Of a DNA stretch of 11,042 nucleotides, positions 1-9,313 are shown one piece after another. The position numbers were made by a program, and so were the translations under genes. The notes beneath the pieces are model-generated. The model was given only the letters and a program-made list of their open reading frames with translations, did no database searches and was not told the origin of the DNA. Where the stretch lies: positions 1 to 11,042 of the forward strand of contig CALNBE010000132.1 of the NCBI GenBank assembly GCA_937874455.1, in the 5' to 3' direction. This DNA is from an uncultured Opitutia bacterium. GTDB taxonomy: Bacteria > Verrucomicrobiota > Verrucomicrobiia > Opitutales > UBA953. Position 1 is the first letter of the stretch; each line of letters opens with the position of its first letter.

Positions 1-450
1 GCCGATTTCGCGCAGCAGGGCGTCGCGGCGGTTTTTGCTCCAGAATTTTTGCGTCGATTTCTCGAAAATGTCGAAACCGATGAACATGTCGGGAAGTTTT
101 GGGTACTCGATGGAATGGACGGCAGCCAGCCATTCGCCGAAGAGAATCAGTTCCTGGCCGATGGCGTCGCAGATCGGCTGCTGGTAAAAGGCCAGCCAGG
201 CCGGAAGCTTGGAGAACTGCCCTTGGAATGGACGCCGGAGGTAGCCGCCGCGGTTTTGCACCCGCAGTTTTCCGTCGGTGCCGAGGGAAATACCGAGGTT
301 GGCGCCATCGACTTTTTCCTCGATGTGAATCTCATGGGAGAGAAACTCGGCAACCTCGTGGGAGGAAAGGATCTTGTCCTCGCGCGGCGTGCCCCGGCCA
401 ATCCAAGCGATGTGCGGGGTGTGGGGAAATTTGAAAAATGGTTCAGGCAC
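1..450 (-). CDS. RNA ligase family protein (Rnl2-like nucleotidyltransferase), 3' part outside window
   Basis: This open frame fills all 150 codons from a GTG start to the window edge, so the C-terminal part is missing. The protein shows the marks of covalent nucleotidyltransferases of the Rnl2-like RNA ligase family. Motif I is EEKVDGAN with the predicted AMP-accepting lysine at residue 46. A motif Ia-like QNRGG follows at 65-69, then motif III LFGEW at 103-107, and a motif IIIa-like FIGFDIFE at 123-130 after HSIEYPKLPD. Enzymes of this family use ATP to join 3'-OH and 5'-phosphate RNA ends. Motifs IV and V would lie outside the window. I chose the GTG because a good Shine-Dalgarno sequence (AAAGGAGA) lies 8 bases upstream and the frame overlaps the PIN gene stop by 8 bases, which implies translational coupling. 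The family call is firm. The substrate (RNA rather than nicked DNA or another acceptor) is inferred. Confidence 0.85.
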   Translation of the reverse strand, partial: MPEPFFKFPHTPHIAWIGRGTPREDKILSSHEVAEFLSHEIHIEEKVDGANLGISLGTDGKLRVQNRGGYLRRPFQGQFSKLPAWLAFYQQPICDAIGQELILFGEWLAAVHSIEYPKLPDMFIGFDIFEKSTQKFWSKNRRDALLREIG

Positions 451-1057
451 GGGAGGCGTCTCCTTTGCGCTTGATGGAATTGGGGCAGAGGAAACGAAGC
501 TGTACCCCAGCTTTTTTGAGCGCGGGGCGGGCGATGCGAAAGTCGGAATCAGAGGCTTCGACGATGACGGCGGATTTGTCCGGTTCGAGAATTTGATAAC
601 CACATGCCACGGCAACGAACTTTCTGTCAGAGAGATCGAAGTTCTGCAAGGCCGGATCGCGGGGGAATTCCTCGTAGTCCACCGGCTCGCCGGAGGTTTT
701 GCGCTCGTCGCCCTGCGGCGTGATGGGGATGGAGAGGATGACAGCGTCGTTGAATTGATTTTCCAGAATCCAGCGGACGAAGAGGTCGCCGGGAAACTGA
801 CCGGACCAGGGCTGGGATTTGTTTTGGTATTCGGTGAGAATCCAGCTGGCGTCGGGCGAGTCGGGCGCATCGTCGAGCAGCAGTAGCCCGTGGCGGCCCT
901 TTTGCACCGCCTCCAGTTCGCGGGAGCAGCGGTCGATGGCGTCGAAATTGGCGTCCTCGTTCTGCCCGTTGGCGACGAGGATGATGTTGGTGTCGATGAT
1001 GACCGCATTGGGTTTGCCGCTGGCGGCGCGACGGCGCGGAGGGCGGGGCGGAGCCAT
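443..1057 (-). CDS. PIN-like domain nuclease, middle gene of the cassette
   Basis: This 204-residue protein has the layout of a PIN-fold ribonuclease. A hydrophobic strand ends in IIDTN with the first acidic residue at D22. E76 in the ILTEYQ segment is a candidate second acid. SDRKFVAVA follows with D144, and VEASDSDF at 166-173 gives D170 and D172. PIN proteins use such acidic clusters to bind metal ions and hydrolyse RNA, and many are toxins or defence effectors. At 204 residues it is longer than typical VapC toxins (about 130-150), with extra sequence between the second and third acids. The N-terminus is basic and proline-rich (MAPPRPPRRR). The ATG is 6 bases after the ATPase stop, in the same frame, and has no ribosome binding site, so translation probably depends on the ATPase gene. 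The fold is inferred from motif spacing; the target is unknown. Confidence 0.72.
   Translation of the reverse strand: MAPPRPPRRRAASGKPNAVIIDTNIILVANGQNEDANFDAIDRCSRELEAVQKGRHGLLLLDDAPDSPDASWILTEYQNKSQPWSGQFPGDLFVRWILENQFNDAVILSIPITPQGDERKTSGEPVDYEEFPRDPALQNFDLSDRKFVAVACGYQILEPDKSAVIVEASDSDFRIARPALKKAGVQLRFLCPNSIKRKGDASRA
459..466 (-). promoter_or_regulatory. Shine-Dalgarno sequence of the RNA ligase gene
   Basis: The minus strand reads AAAGGAGA, followed by 8 bases and then GTG at 450-448. It lies inside the last codons of the PIN gene. It is the clearest ribosome binding site in the window and it decides the GTG start, since no ATG is near the conserved N-terminus. Confidence 0.7.
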
Positions 1058-1063
1058 GGGAAT

Positions 1064-2476
1064 CTATTTGCCGGTTTTTTTACCGGAAGGGCGGGCGGAT
1101 TTGGTGCGCTCGTGTTTGCGCATGGCGGCGCGGCGGTGGGCTAGCACCTCGGCCATGGTGTCGCCGAAGAAATCCTGGGGCCAGTTTTCGATGTAGCCTT
1201 GGTCGGTGACGCGCAGCGGATCGAGGCGGGATTGGGCATCCTGCTGGGAGACGTTGTAGCAGGCGACTTGATCTTGCGAAATCCGGTCCTCGGCGATGAG
1301 TCGTTGGAAACGGCGGAGCAAATGCTCGGAGTGGGTTTCGATGACGAGCTGGATGTTGCGCGGGCGGCCATTTTCAAACCCGCGCACCACGCTGGCCAGC
1401 ACGTTGGCCAAGCCGGCCTGAGCCTTGGGGTGCAGGTGCAGCTCGGGTTGCTCGATCAGCAGGATGGAGTTTTCCGGCGCGGAAAAACACTGCACCAGCA
1501 CAGGCAGCACTTGGGAGATGCCGAAGCCCACGTCGGGGAGGTTCACCTCGGTGGCGGTCTCGTGGGTTTTCACTTTCACCTCATAGAGCCGGAGGCTGGT
1601 GTTGAGCGCGTCCACCTTGAAGGAGTGGATCAGCCCCATGGCTTGCAGCGCGGCGGCGACGTGGTGGTGCATCGGCGTGAGCGGGCCGTCGGCACTTAGG
1701 CTGAAACCGCGATTGGCATTGGCCAGCAGCGCACCCACTGTCATTTCTCCCTCGTAGCCGACGGAGTGGAGTTTGGTCTCGGACCAGTGGTAGAGGCGGG
1801 ACGGGCGTTTGCGGATTGGGCCGAGGTAAAGGATGCGACTGGCGAGTTGCTCGACAGCGAAATTGAGTGCGCGGACGTAATCGGCGTTTTTGAATTCAAG
1901 GGTGAAGTCGTCGGGGAACCCGTAGAACTTGGTCGGCGGCTGCCGGAGCACCACTTTTTTCCCGTGGCGTGGCTCCAGCGAGTCGGGCGCAGCGGTGGCG
2001 GCGTACCCCGTTTTTCCTTTGCGCTCCATGCGCACGAAGGCGCCGGAATGCGCGTCGCGATTTGCGGCGTAAGTAAGCTTTTCCACCGTGGGGCAGGCGG
2101 CGGTGGCTTCGCCATGAAAACGCATTTTGGATTCGAGGCGCAGTCGCGGGACGCCCTTGTCGTCGAGGAAGCCCGCGGGCAGGCCGCGTTTCTCATGCGG
2201 CGTCCAGTCGAGGGCAAACTCCAGGGCGTTGCGCACATCGCGCCGGTGGAGCAAATCGCTGAAGTTTCCCAGGTCGAGCGGACTGTCGGGGCCGCCGGTC
2301 TGGAAAACCGCGTCGCGCACCGAGGACTCGGCGGTGAGTTTCAGCATCAGCAGAAAGTGGATCAGGCTGCTTTTACCGGAGCTGTTGCTGCCGAAGAAAA
2401 GGGTGACGGGTTTGAGGTCGAACTCGGAGGTGTCCTTCCAAGCCTTGAAATTCTGGATGCGGAGACGGTTAATCAT
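1064..2476 (-). CDS. AAA/ABC-like ATPase with DUF3696-type C-terminus (OLD-like)
   Basis: This 470-residue protein belongs to the SMC/RecF/OLD-like group of ABC-type ATPases. The N-terminus has the usual start for these proteins (IQNFKAWKD). The Walker A motif GSNSSGKS lies at 29-36. A signature-like segment, DVGFGISQVLP, is at 315-325, Walker B with its catalytic acid is in ILLIEQPELHLHP at 338-350, and the switch histidine is in IETHSEHLL at 379-387. The tail NWPQDFFGDT (431-440) matches the DUF3696-type C-terminus. There is no TOPRIM or other nuclease domain, so an effector must be separate; the PIN gene directly downstream fits. Related ATPases act as sensors or motors in two-gene defence systems such as Septu, Gabija and PARIS. 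The last 20 residues are basic and low-complexity. The ATG matches the conserved N-terminus, but no ribosome binding site is visible. The biological role is inferred. Confidence 0.85.
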   Translation of the reverse strand: MINRLRIQNFKAWKDTSEFDLKPVTLFFGSNSSGKSSLIHFLLMLKLTAESSVRDAVFQTGGPDSPLDLGNFSDLLHRRDVRNALEFALDWTPHEKRGLPAGFLDDKGVPRLRLESKMRFHGEATAACPTVEKLTYAANRDAHSGAFVRMERKGKTGYAATAAPDSLEPRHGKKVVLRQPPTKFYGFPDDFTLEFKNADYVRALNFAVEQLASRILYLGPIRKRPSRLYHWSETKLHSVGYEGEMTVGALLANANRGFSLSADGPLTPMHHHVAAALQAMGLIHSFKVDALNTSLRLYEVKVKTHETATEVNLPDVGFGISQVLPVLVQCFSAPENSILLIEQPELHLHPKAQAGLANVLASVVRGFENGRPRNIQLVIETHSEHLLRRFQRLIAEDRISQDQVACYNVSQQDAQSRLDPLRVTDQGYIENWPQDFFGDTMAEVLAHRRAAMRKHERTKSARPSGKKTGK

Positions 2477-2577
2477 GACGGGGCGGAGTGAAGAAGGCGC
2501 AAGCTAGGAAAGTTTTGCGGCAAATGAACCCTTAATTTTTCGGGCTCCGGGCTGAAATTTCCTTTGCGGCGCGGCGG
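2477..2577 (-). other. Intergenic gap between kup and the cassette
   Basis: This 101-base gap separates the kup stop codon from the ATPase start. It must hold any promoter dedicated to the cassette, but I see no convincing -35/-10 pair and no ribosome binding site before the ATPase ATG. There is also no clear hairpin with a U-tract ending kup. The cassette may be read from kup or from a promoter type that cannot be recognised by eye. Confidence 0.4.
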
Positions 2578-4479
2578 TCAAATTTCGATCTGCATGCCCA
2601 GCTCGACCACCCGGTTGGGCGGCAGTTGGAAAAACGCGGTGGCGGGAAGGGCGTTGCGGTTGAGCAGGGCGAAGATTTTCTCCCGCCAGAGCGGCATGGC
2701 AGATTTGCGGGTGTGGACGATGGTTTCCCGGCTCAGGAAAAAGGTGGAGTCGGCCATGTCGCAGGAGAATCCCGCCTGCTGGCAGACCTGGAGCACCTCC
2801 ATGACCTTGGGGCTTTCCATGTAGCCGTAGCGGCCGATGACGCGATAAACGCCCTGACCCAGATCCTTGATTTCGGCCCGTTCCGCCGCGTCCACGTAGG
2901 CGGTGTCCTCGGTCAGGATGCTGAGGATGATCACCCGCTGGTGGAGCACCTTGTTGTGCTTGAGATTGTGGAGCAGGGCCAGCGGCGTCACATCGGGATT
3001 GCCCGACATGAAGATGGCGGTGCCGGGCACGCGGTGGATTTTGCCATGGGCCAGACTGGAAAGGAAATCCGCCAGCGGCAGGAAGGAGGGCTGGAGGCGG
3101 CGGAAAAGAATCTGCCTTCCCTTGCGCCAGGTGGTCATGAGGGTGAAGCCCAGCAGTCCGATGACGATCGGGAACCAGCCGCCGCGGGGAATTTTTAGCG
3201 CGTTGGAAATGAAAAAGGTGGATTCGATCAGGAAGAACGGCGCACAGATGGCCAGGCACTGCCAGAGCGGACGTTTCCAGACATCCTTCAGCACGAAGAA
3301 AAAGAGCAGGGTGGTGACCAGCATGGTCATGGTGATGGCGACCCCGTAGGCGGCGGCGAGGCGACCCGAGGACTGAAAGGCGAGCACCAGGCCGATGCAG
3401 CAAACCATCAGAAACCAGTTGACTGGCGCCATGTAAATCTGGCCGCGCTGGTGGCGCGAGGTGTGCAGGATTTTCAGGCGGGGGAAAAAGCCCATTTGCA
3501 CCGCTTGCATGGTCAGCGAGTAGGTGCCAGTGATCAGTGCCTGGGAGGCGATTACCGCGGCCAGTGTGGCCAGCACCACCATTGGCAGCATCCAGGAGGC
3601 GGGGGCGAGTTTGAAGAACGGCTGCTGGGCGGTGGCGGCGATGCTTTCCGCCGGGGTGCCGAGCAAAAGCGCGCCCTGGCCGAGGTAATTGAGCAGCAAC
3701 CCCGGCATGGCGCAGAGATACCAGGCGCGCTGGATGGGCTTTCGTCCGAAGTGTCCGAGGTCGGCGTAAAGCGCCTCGACGCCGGTGACCGACAGCAGCA
3801 CCGCGCCGAGCACCGGAAGAATCTGGTGCCAGGGGTGGGAGAGGAGAAACGCAATGCCGTAGTGCGGCGAGAGCGCGAGCAGCGGCTGCCAGGAGTAAAC
3901 AAAGAGCCCGCGCAGTCCGAGAAGTCCGAGTGTAAAAAACCACAGCAGCATGACCGGCCCGAAAATTTTTCCCATGCCGCCGGTGCCGATGCGCTGCACG
4001 GCGAAGAGCGCAACCAGGATGCTGAGGGTGATCGGCAGCACCCAGCCGGAGAATTCCGGATCGACCTCTTTGAGTCCTTCGACCGCGGAAAGCACCGAGA
4101 TGGCTGGGGTGATCATGCCGTCGCCGTAGAGCAGGGCGGCTCCGAAAACGCCGGTTAGGATGAGCAAAACGTGCAAGCGCGAGGTGCGCTTTTTCTGCAA
4201 GGCGGCAAGGGAAACCAACGCCATGATGCCGCCCTCGCCCTTGTGGTCGGCGCGCAGGACAAAGAACATGTATTTGCCCATCACGATGAGGATGATCGAC
4301 CAGATGATGAGGGAGAGCACGCCAAGGATGTTGCCGGGAAGCGGATCCACGTGATTGGCGGAGAAACACTCCTTCATTGTGTAGAGCGGGCTGGTGCCGA
4401 TGTCGCCGAAGACGACGCCGAGCGCCCCGAGCGTCAGCATCAGGGACGGACCGCGACTGGAGGAGGAGTTTTTGCTCAT
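2578..4479 (-). CDS. kup: Kup-type potassium uptake transporter
   Basis: Kup (KUP/HAK/KT family) imports potassium across the inner membrane, driven by protons. The 633 residues match the usual length (about 620-630). Family hallmarks are GVVFGDIGTSPLY at 21-33, KGEGGIMAL at 80-88, YGDGMITPAISVL at 118-130, GHFGRKPIQRAW at 242-253, and QALITGTYSLT at 313-323. Around twelve hydrophobic membrane segments fill residues 15-450. The cytosolic C-terminal region includes RVPGTAIFM at 483-491, FFLSRE at 580-585 and FFQLPPNRVVELG at 616-628. The ATG abuts the U-tract of the leuS terminator and no ribosome binding site fits upstream. An internal Met at residue 14 is an alternative start that would keep the conserved core. 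The cassette ATPase begins 101 bases downstream on the same strand with no clear terminator between, so read-through is possible. Confidence 0.95.
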   Translation of the reverse strand: MSKNSSSSRGPSLMLTLGALGVVFGDIGTSPLYTMKECFSANHVDPLPGNILGVLSLIIWSIILIVMGKYMFFVLRADHKGEGGIMALVSLAALQKKRTSRLHVLLILTGVFGAALLYGDGMITPAISVLSAVEGLKEVDPEFSGWVLPITLSILVALFAVQRIGTGGMGKIFGPVMLLWFFTLGLLGLRGLFVYSWQPLLALSPHYGIAFLLSHPWHQILPVLGAVLLSVTGVEALYADLGHFGRKPIQRAWYLCAMPGLLLNYLGQGALLLGTPAESIAATAQQPFFKLAPASWMLPMVVLATLAAVIASQALITGTYSLTMQAVQMGFFPRLKILHTSRHQRGQIYMAPVNWFLMVCCIGLVLAFQSSGRLAAAYGVAITMTMLVTTLLFFFVLKDVWKRPLWQCLAICAPFFLIESTFFISNALKIPRGGWFPIVIGLLGFTLMTTWRKGRQILFRRLQPSFLPLADFLSSLAHGKIHRVPGTAIFMSGNPDVTPLALLHNLKHNKVLHQRVIILSILTEDTAYVDAAERAEIKDLGQGVYRVIGRYGYMESPKVMEVLQVCQQAGFSCDMADSTFFLSRETIVHTRKSAMPLWREKIFALLNRNALPATAFFQLPPNRVVELGMQIEI

Positions 4480-4482
4480 ATG

Positions 4483-4514
4483 AAAAAACCGGGCGCTGTT
4501 GTCAGGGCCCGGTT
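4483..4514 (-). terminator. Factor-independent terminator downstream of leuS
   Basis: On the minus strand AACCGGGC and GCCCGGTT form a perfect 8-bp stem (4507-4514 with 4487-4494) around a 12-base loop. The stem runs into TTTTTT at 4488-4483. It begins 16 bases past the leuS stop, so it should end the leuS transcript. Its U-tract stops 3 bases before the kup ATG, leaving no leader for kup except this hairpin itself. Confidence 0.85.
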
Positions 4515-4530
4515 GGAAGGGGAAATGATG

Positions 4531-7122
<2,592 letters not shown>

Positions 7123-7245
7123 TGCGGGAACGAAAGTGGGAACGGAAAAAGCGCGGATGAAACGCTGAAACGTGCCGGAGGCAATAGGCAAAGGAAACCG
7201 TCGCGGCGGCGGGCGCGGAGGAAAATGGCAGCACGCGCACAATGT

Positions 7246-7425
7246 GCAATGGGGGAGCGCGCGCATCCTGCGTGCATCGTTTGGCATCTTGCCAAACGAA
7301 TTGCGCGGGCCGGACCTTGGGCGCTGGAGGCAAAGGGAAAAGACATCACGGGCTCCAGAAGTGCTGGGTTTTCGCGCCGGCAAGATGCCGTCGCGCACAC
7401 GCAAGATGCGTGCGCTCCCCATTGC
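7246..7425. repeat. Palindromic repeat element with paired hairpin arms (REPIN/MITE-like)
   Basis: This 180-base element is bounded by inverted termini: GCAATGGGGGAGCGC at 7246-7260 and its complement at 7412-7425, with one G extra on the left. Inside, the two arms align without gaps for about 40 bases in inverted orientation. Each arm folds into two hairpins with a 3-base loop and the core GCATC(T/C)TGC: 7259-7275, 7277-7299 (a perfect 10-bp stem), 7373-7395 (nine pairs with one C/T mismatch) and 7398-7412. A central CTGGAG/CTCCAG pair at 7324-7329 and 7353-7358 adds a fifth stem. There is no transposase gene and no flanking target duplication. The layout resembles REP doublets and small non-autonomous elements. 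No U-tract follows the stems, so they are not simple terminators. Confidence 0.8.
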
Positions 7426-7452
7426 CGCTCCCCGTTGCCGCGCTCCTATTGC
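7412..7452. repeat. Three tandem copies of a 13-14 base motif next to the tyrS stop
   Basis: Contiguous copies of the degenerate motif CGCTCC-(CC)-NTTGC occupy 7412-7425, 7426-7438 and 7439-7452. The first copy doubles as the right terminus of the palindromic element, and a fourth copy in inverted orientation is its left terminus at 7246-7260. The array ends 10 bases from the tyrS stop codon. Only three diverged units are present and there are no spacers, so it is not CRISPR. Confidence 0.65.
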
Positions 7453-7462
7453 TACTTTCGGC

Positions 7463-8662
7463 TCAGGCGTCGGTGAGCTTGAGGAAGGTGCGTTTGCCGG
7501 CCTGGATGACGGTTTCGGCGAGCGGGCGGACCAAACGCATGGAGGGTTCGGTGATTTTTTCGCCGTTCATGCGGATCGCGCCCTGCTCGATCAGGCGGCG
7601 GATTTCCTTTTTGCTGGAGAAGGCCGGAAGTGCGGTGGCCGCGAGCAAATCGACCAGCGTGGCCTCTTGCGCCTCGGGCAGCAATTTGTCCCAGGTGAAT
7701 TCCGGCATGTCGTCGCGGACTTCGTTTTTGGAGAAAACTTTTTCGAACTGCTCGCGTTCGTGGGCGGCGGTTTCGAGGCTGTAAAAGCGGGCGACCATGG
7801 TGGCGGCCAGTTGTTTTTTCGCCTCCATCGGGTGCAGCTCCTGGCGCTTGGCGATGTCGGCGTCGGACATTTCCAGCAGGTATCTGTAGTAAACCCACAT
7901 GGTGGCGTCGGGGATCGACATGATGCGCCCGAACATGTCCTTGGCGGAATGGTTGAAGGCGATGTAGTTGTCGAAGCTCTTGGACATCTTGCGCTCGCCA
8001 TCGAGGCCGACCAGCAGCGGCATGGCGATGACGGCCTGTTCGGGCAGGTTGGCGTCCTTTTGCAGATTTCTTCCGACCAGCATGTTGAAAATCTGGTCGC
8101 TGCCGCCCAGCTCGACATCGGATTCGAGGCGGACCGAGTCGTGGCCCTGCAGGAGCGGGTAGAGGAATTCGATGAGGGAAATGGGCGTTTTGCTGGCGTA
8201 GCGTTTGGCGAAGTCGTCGCGTTCCAGCATCCGGGCGACCGTCATCTGGCGGCTGAGGGAAAGGGCGTCGAGGAAACTCATTTCGCCGAACCATTCGCTG
8301 TTGCGGCGCACCTCGGTTTTATCCGGATCAAGAATTTTGTAGGCTTGGTCGAGATAGGTGGCGGCGTTGTGGGCGATTTCCTCCTCGGAGAGAATCGGGC
8401 GGGCCACGGAGCGCCCGGACGGATCGCCGATGCGCGTGGTGAAGTCGCCGATGATCAAAATCGCCTGGTGGCCGAGATCCTGGAATTGGCGGAGCTTGTT
8501 GAGCACCACCATGTGGCCGAAGGTGAGGTCGGGACGGGTGGGATCGACGCCCAGTTTGACGCGCAGGCGCTTGCCGGACTGGAGGCGTTCGAGCAGTTCG
8601 GCCTCGCCGTGGAAAACCTCGGTGCGTTCCTTGAGGAGATTAATTTGCTCTTGGGGACTCAT
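7463..8662 (-). CDS. tyrS: Tyrosyl-tRNA synthetase
   Basis: TyrRS, a class Ic cytosolic enzyme that normally acts as a dimer, charges tyrosine onto tRNA-Tyr. The 399 residues fit the shorter-type bacterial enzymes. The Rossmann core has the HIGH-equivalent TFGH at 47-50, the IGDPSGRS segment at 78-85, the substrate-site GGSDQ at 186-190 and KMSKS at 225-229. An S4 RNA-binding domain closes the protein from about 348, including KKEIRRLIEQGAIRMNGEKI (351-370). The frame is open upstream to 9595, but that extension lies antisense to yajC and the 5' part of secD and is not TyrRS-like, so I chose the ATG at 8662. No Shine-Dalgarno sequence lies at a useful distance. The gene is divergent from yajC, and the repeat element lies between its stop and leuS. 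Confidence 0.96.
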   Translation of the reverse strand: MSPQEQINLLKERTEVFHGEAELLERLQSGKRLRVKLGVDPTRPDLTFGHMVVLNKLRQFQDLGHQAILIIGDFTTRIGDPSGRSVARPILSEEEIAHNAATYLDQAYKILDPDKTEVRRNSEWFGEMSFLDALSLSRQMTVARMLERDDFAKRYASKTPISLIEFLYPLLQGHDSVRLESDVELGGSDQIFNMLVGRNLQKDANLPEQAVIAMPLLVGLDGERKMSKSFDNYIAFNHSAKDMFGRIMSIPDATMWVYYRYLLEMSDADIAKRQELHPMEAKKQLAATMVARFYSLETAAHEREQFEKVFSKNEVRDDMPEFTWDKLLPEAQEATLVDLLAATALPAFSSKKEIRRLIEQGAIRMNGEKITEPSMRLVRPLAETVIQAGKRTFLKLTDA

Positions 8663-8858
8663 GATTGGATGCGGCCGATCATTCCCTGAAAGTCGGTGAA
8701 AGGGAAAGGAAAAAGACGGCGGCGGGAAAAATGTCGGCGCGCGGGCGGATTTCCTCCGCGGAACCCATAAACGGCGAGGTGACGGGGGAAAAAATGCTTT
8801 GCCTTTTAAACCGGCATCGGCATCCCTTCCGCCTCTTAAAAAACCAACAGCAACACAC
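8663..8858. promoter_or_regulatory. Divergent promoter region between tyrS and yajC
   Basis: These 196 bases separate divergent genes and must contain promoters for both, but no consensus -35/-10 pair is convincing. Two copies of GCCT(T/C)TTAAA occur at 8801-8810 and 8831-8840, exactly 30 bases (about three helical turns) apart, upstream of yajC. The palindrome TCCGCGGA lies at 8755-8762. Neither gene has a Shine-Dalgarno sequence. Confidence 0.45.
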
Positions 8859-9227
8859 ATGTCCTTCCTTCTTCCCACGTCATTTGCAACGATTTTGGCC
8901 CAGGCCGCCGATGCGGCCGCTCCCGCCGCTGCCGAGGCGGCCCAGCAAACACCTCCCCCAAGCTGGGTGAGCTTTTTGCCCTTCATTCTGATTATTCTGG
9001 GTTTCTGGTTTCTCTTCATCCGCCCGCAGCAGAAGCAGCAGAAGGAAATGCAGCGGAAGCAATCGCTGCTCAAAATGGGCGACAAGGTGGAAACCAGCTC
9101 CGGCATCACGGGCAAGGTGGTCGGCATTGATGACGCCACGGTGACGCTGCAAGTGGGCGAGGGCGTGCGCATTCCTTTCCGCCGCGCGCACATCGTGGGC
9201 TTCCTCGCCGACAGCGAAAGCAAGTAA
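8859..9227 (+). CDS. yajC: Preprotein translocase accessory subunit YajC
   Basis: YajC is a small inner-membrane partner of SecD and SecF in the holo-translocon that assists Sec-dependent export. The predicted 122 residues start with a short hydrophobic stretch and an Ala/Pro-rich segment (AQAADAAAPAAAEAAQQTPP). One membrane helix follows (about 35-52, FLPFILIILGFWFLFI), then the family mark RPQQKQQKEMQ. A compact cytosolic domain completes it, with MGDKVETSSGITGKVVGIDD and the late RRAHIVGFL. A TTG at 8799 would add 20 residues unlike the family, so the ATG at 8859 is preferred. No Shine-Dalgarno sequence is present. secD begins 86 bases downstream on the same strand, the gene order usual in many bacteria. 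Confidence 0.93.
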   Translation: MSFLLPTSFATILAQAADAAAPAAAEAAQQTPPPSWVSFLPFILIILGFWFLFIRPQQKQQKEMQRKQSLLKMGDKVETSSGITGKVVGIDDATVTLQVGEGVRIPFRRAHIVGFLADSESK

Positions 9228-9313
9228 GCGCGTAGTGCGTTTTGGTTGAGCCGGACTGGTGTTCCTCGGGTGGACACGGTTCGGAATTTCTCCCGCCCGA
9301 TTCCCCTTTTTTT
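9228..9313 (+). other. yajC-secD spacer
   Basis: This 86-base gap ends in a pyrimidine tract (CCCCTTTTTTT) directly before the secD ATG. I see no hairpin feeding the T-tract, so it is not a convincing terminator. yajC and secD are probably cotranscribed. Confidence 0.5.

Larger units (their letters stand above)
7123..7462. other. Intergenic region between tyrS and leuS, mostly repeat
   Basis: This gap of 340 bases holds no credible gene. Positions 7246-7452 are filled by inverted and tandem repeats described separately. The leuS-proximal part, 7123-7245, must hold the leuS leader. The only marks I see there are a short perfect palindrome GCACA-A-TGTGC at 7237-7247 and GC-rich sequence; no promoter is clear. 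No terminator with a U-tract follows tyrS. Open frames across the region are artefacts of the repeat's lack of stop codons. Confidence 0.7.

Noticed and set aside
1064..2476. ABC transporter ATPase
   Set aside because: The split Walker A/B layout with a long insert, the RecF/SMC-like N-terminus and the DUF3696-type tail do not fit a transporter, and no membrane partner is encoded nearby.
2540..2556. Possible kup terminator around CGGGCTCCGGGCT
   Set aside because: It is a direct repeat of CGGGCT rather than an inverted one, and it forms no stem with a U-tract.
2504..4369. A 621-codon minus-strand open frame overlapping kup
   Set aside because: It is another frame of kup itself, rich in Pro/Arg/His. 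The Kup frame has the conserved motifs.
7123..7422. N-terminal extension of LeuRS by 100 codons
   Set aside because: The extension translates the palindromic repeat and GC-rich leader. LeuRS length and N-terminal sequence fit the start at 7122.
7412..7452. CRISPR array
   Set aside because: There are only three short contiguous units with no spacers and no cas genes nearby.
7172..8689. A 505-codon plus-strand open frame
   Set aside because: It is antisense to tyrS and crosses the palindromic repeat. No recognisable domains; the TyrRS motifs fix the real strand.
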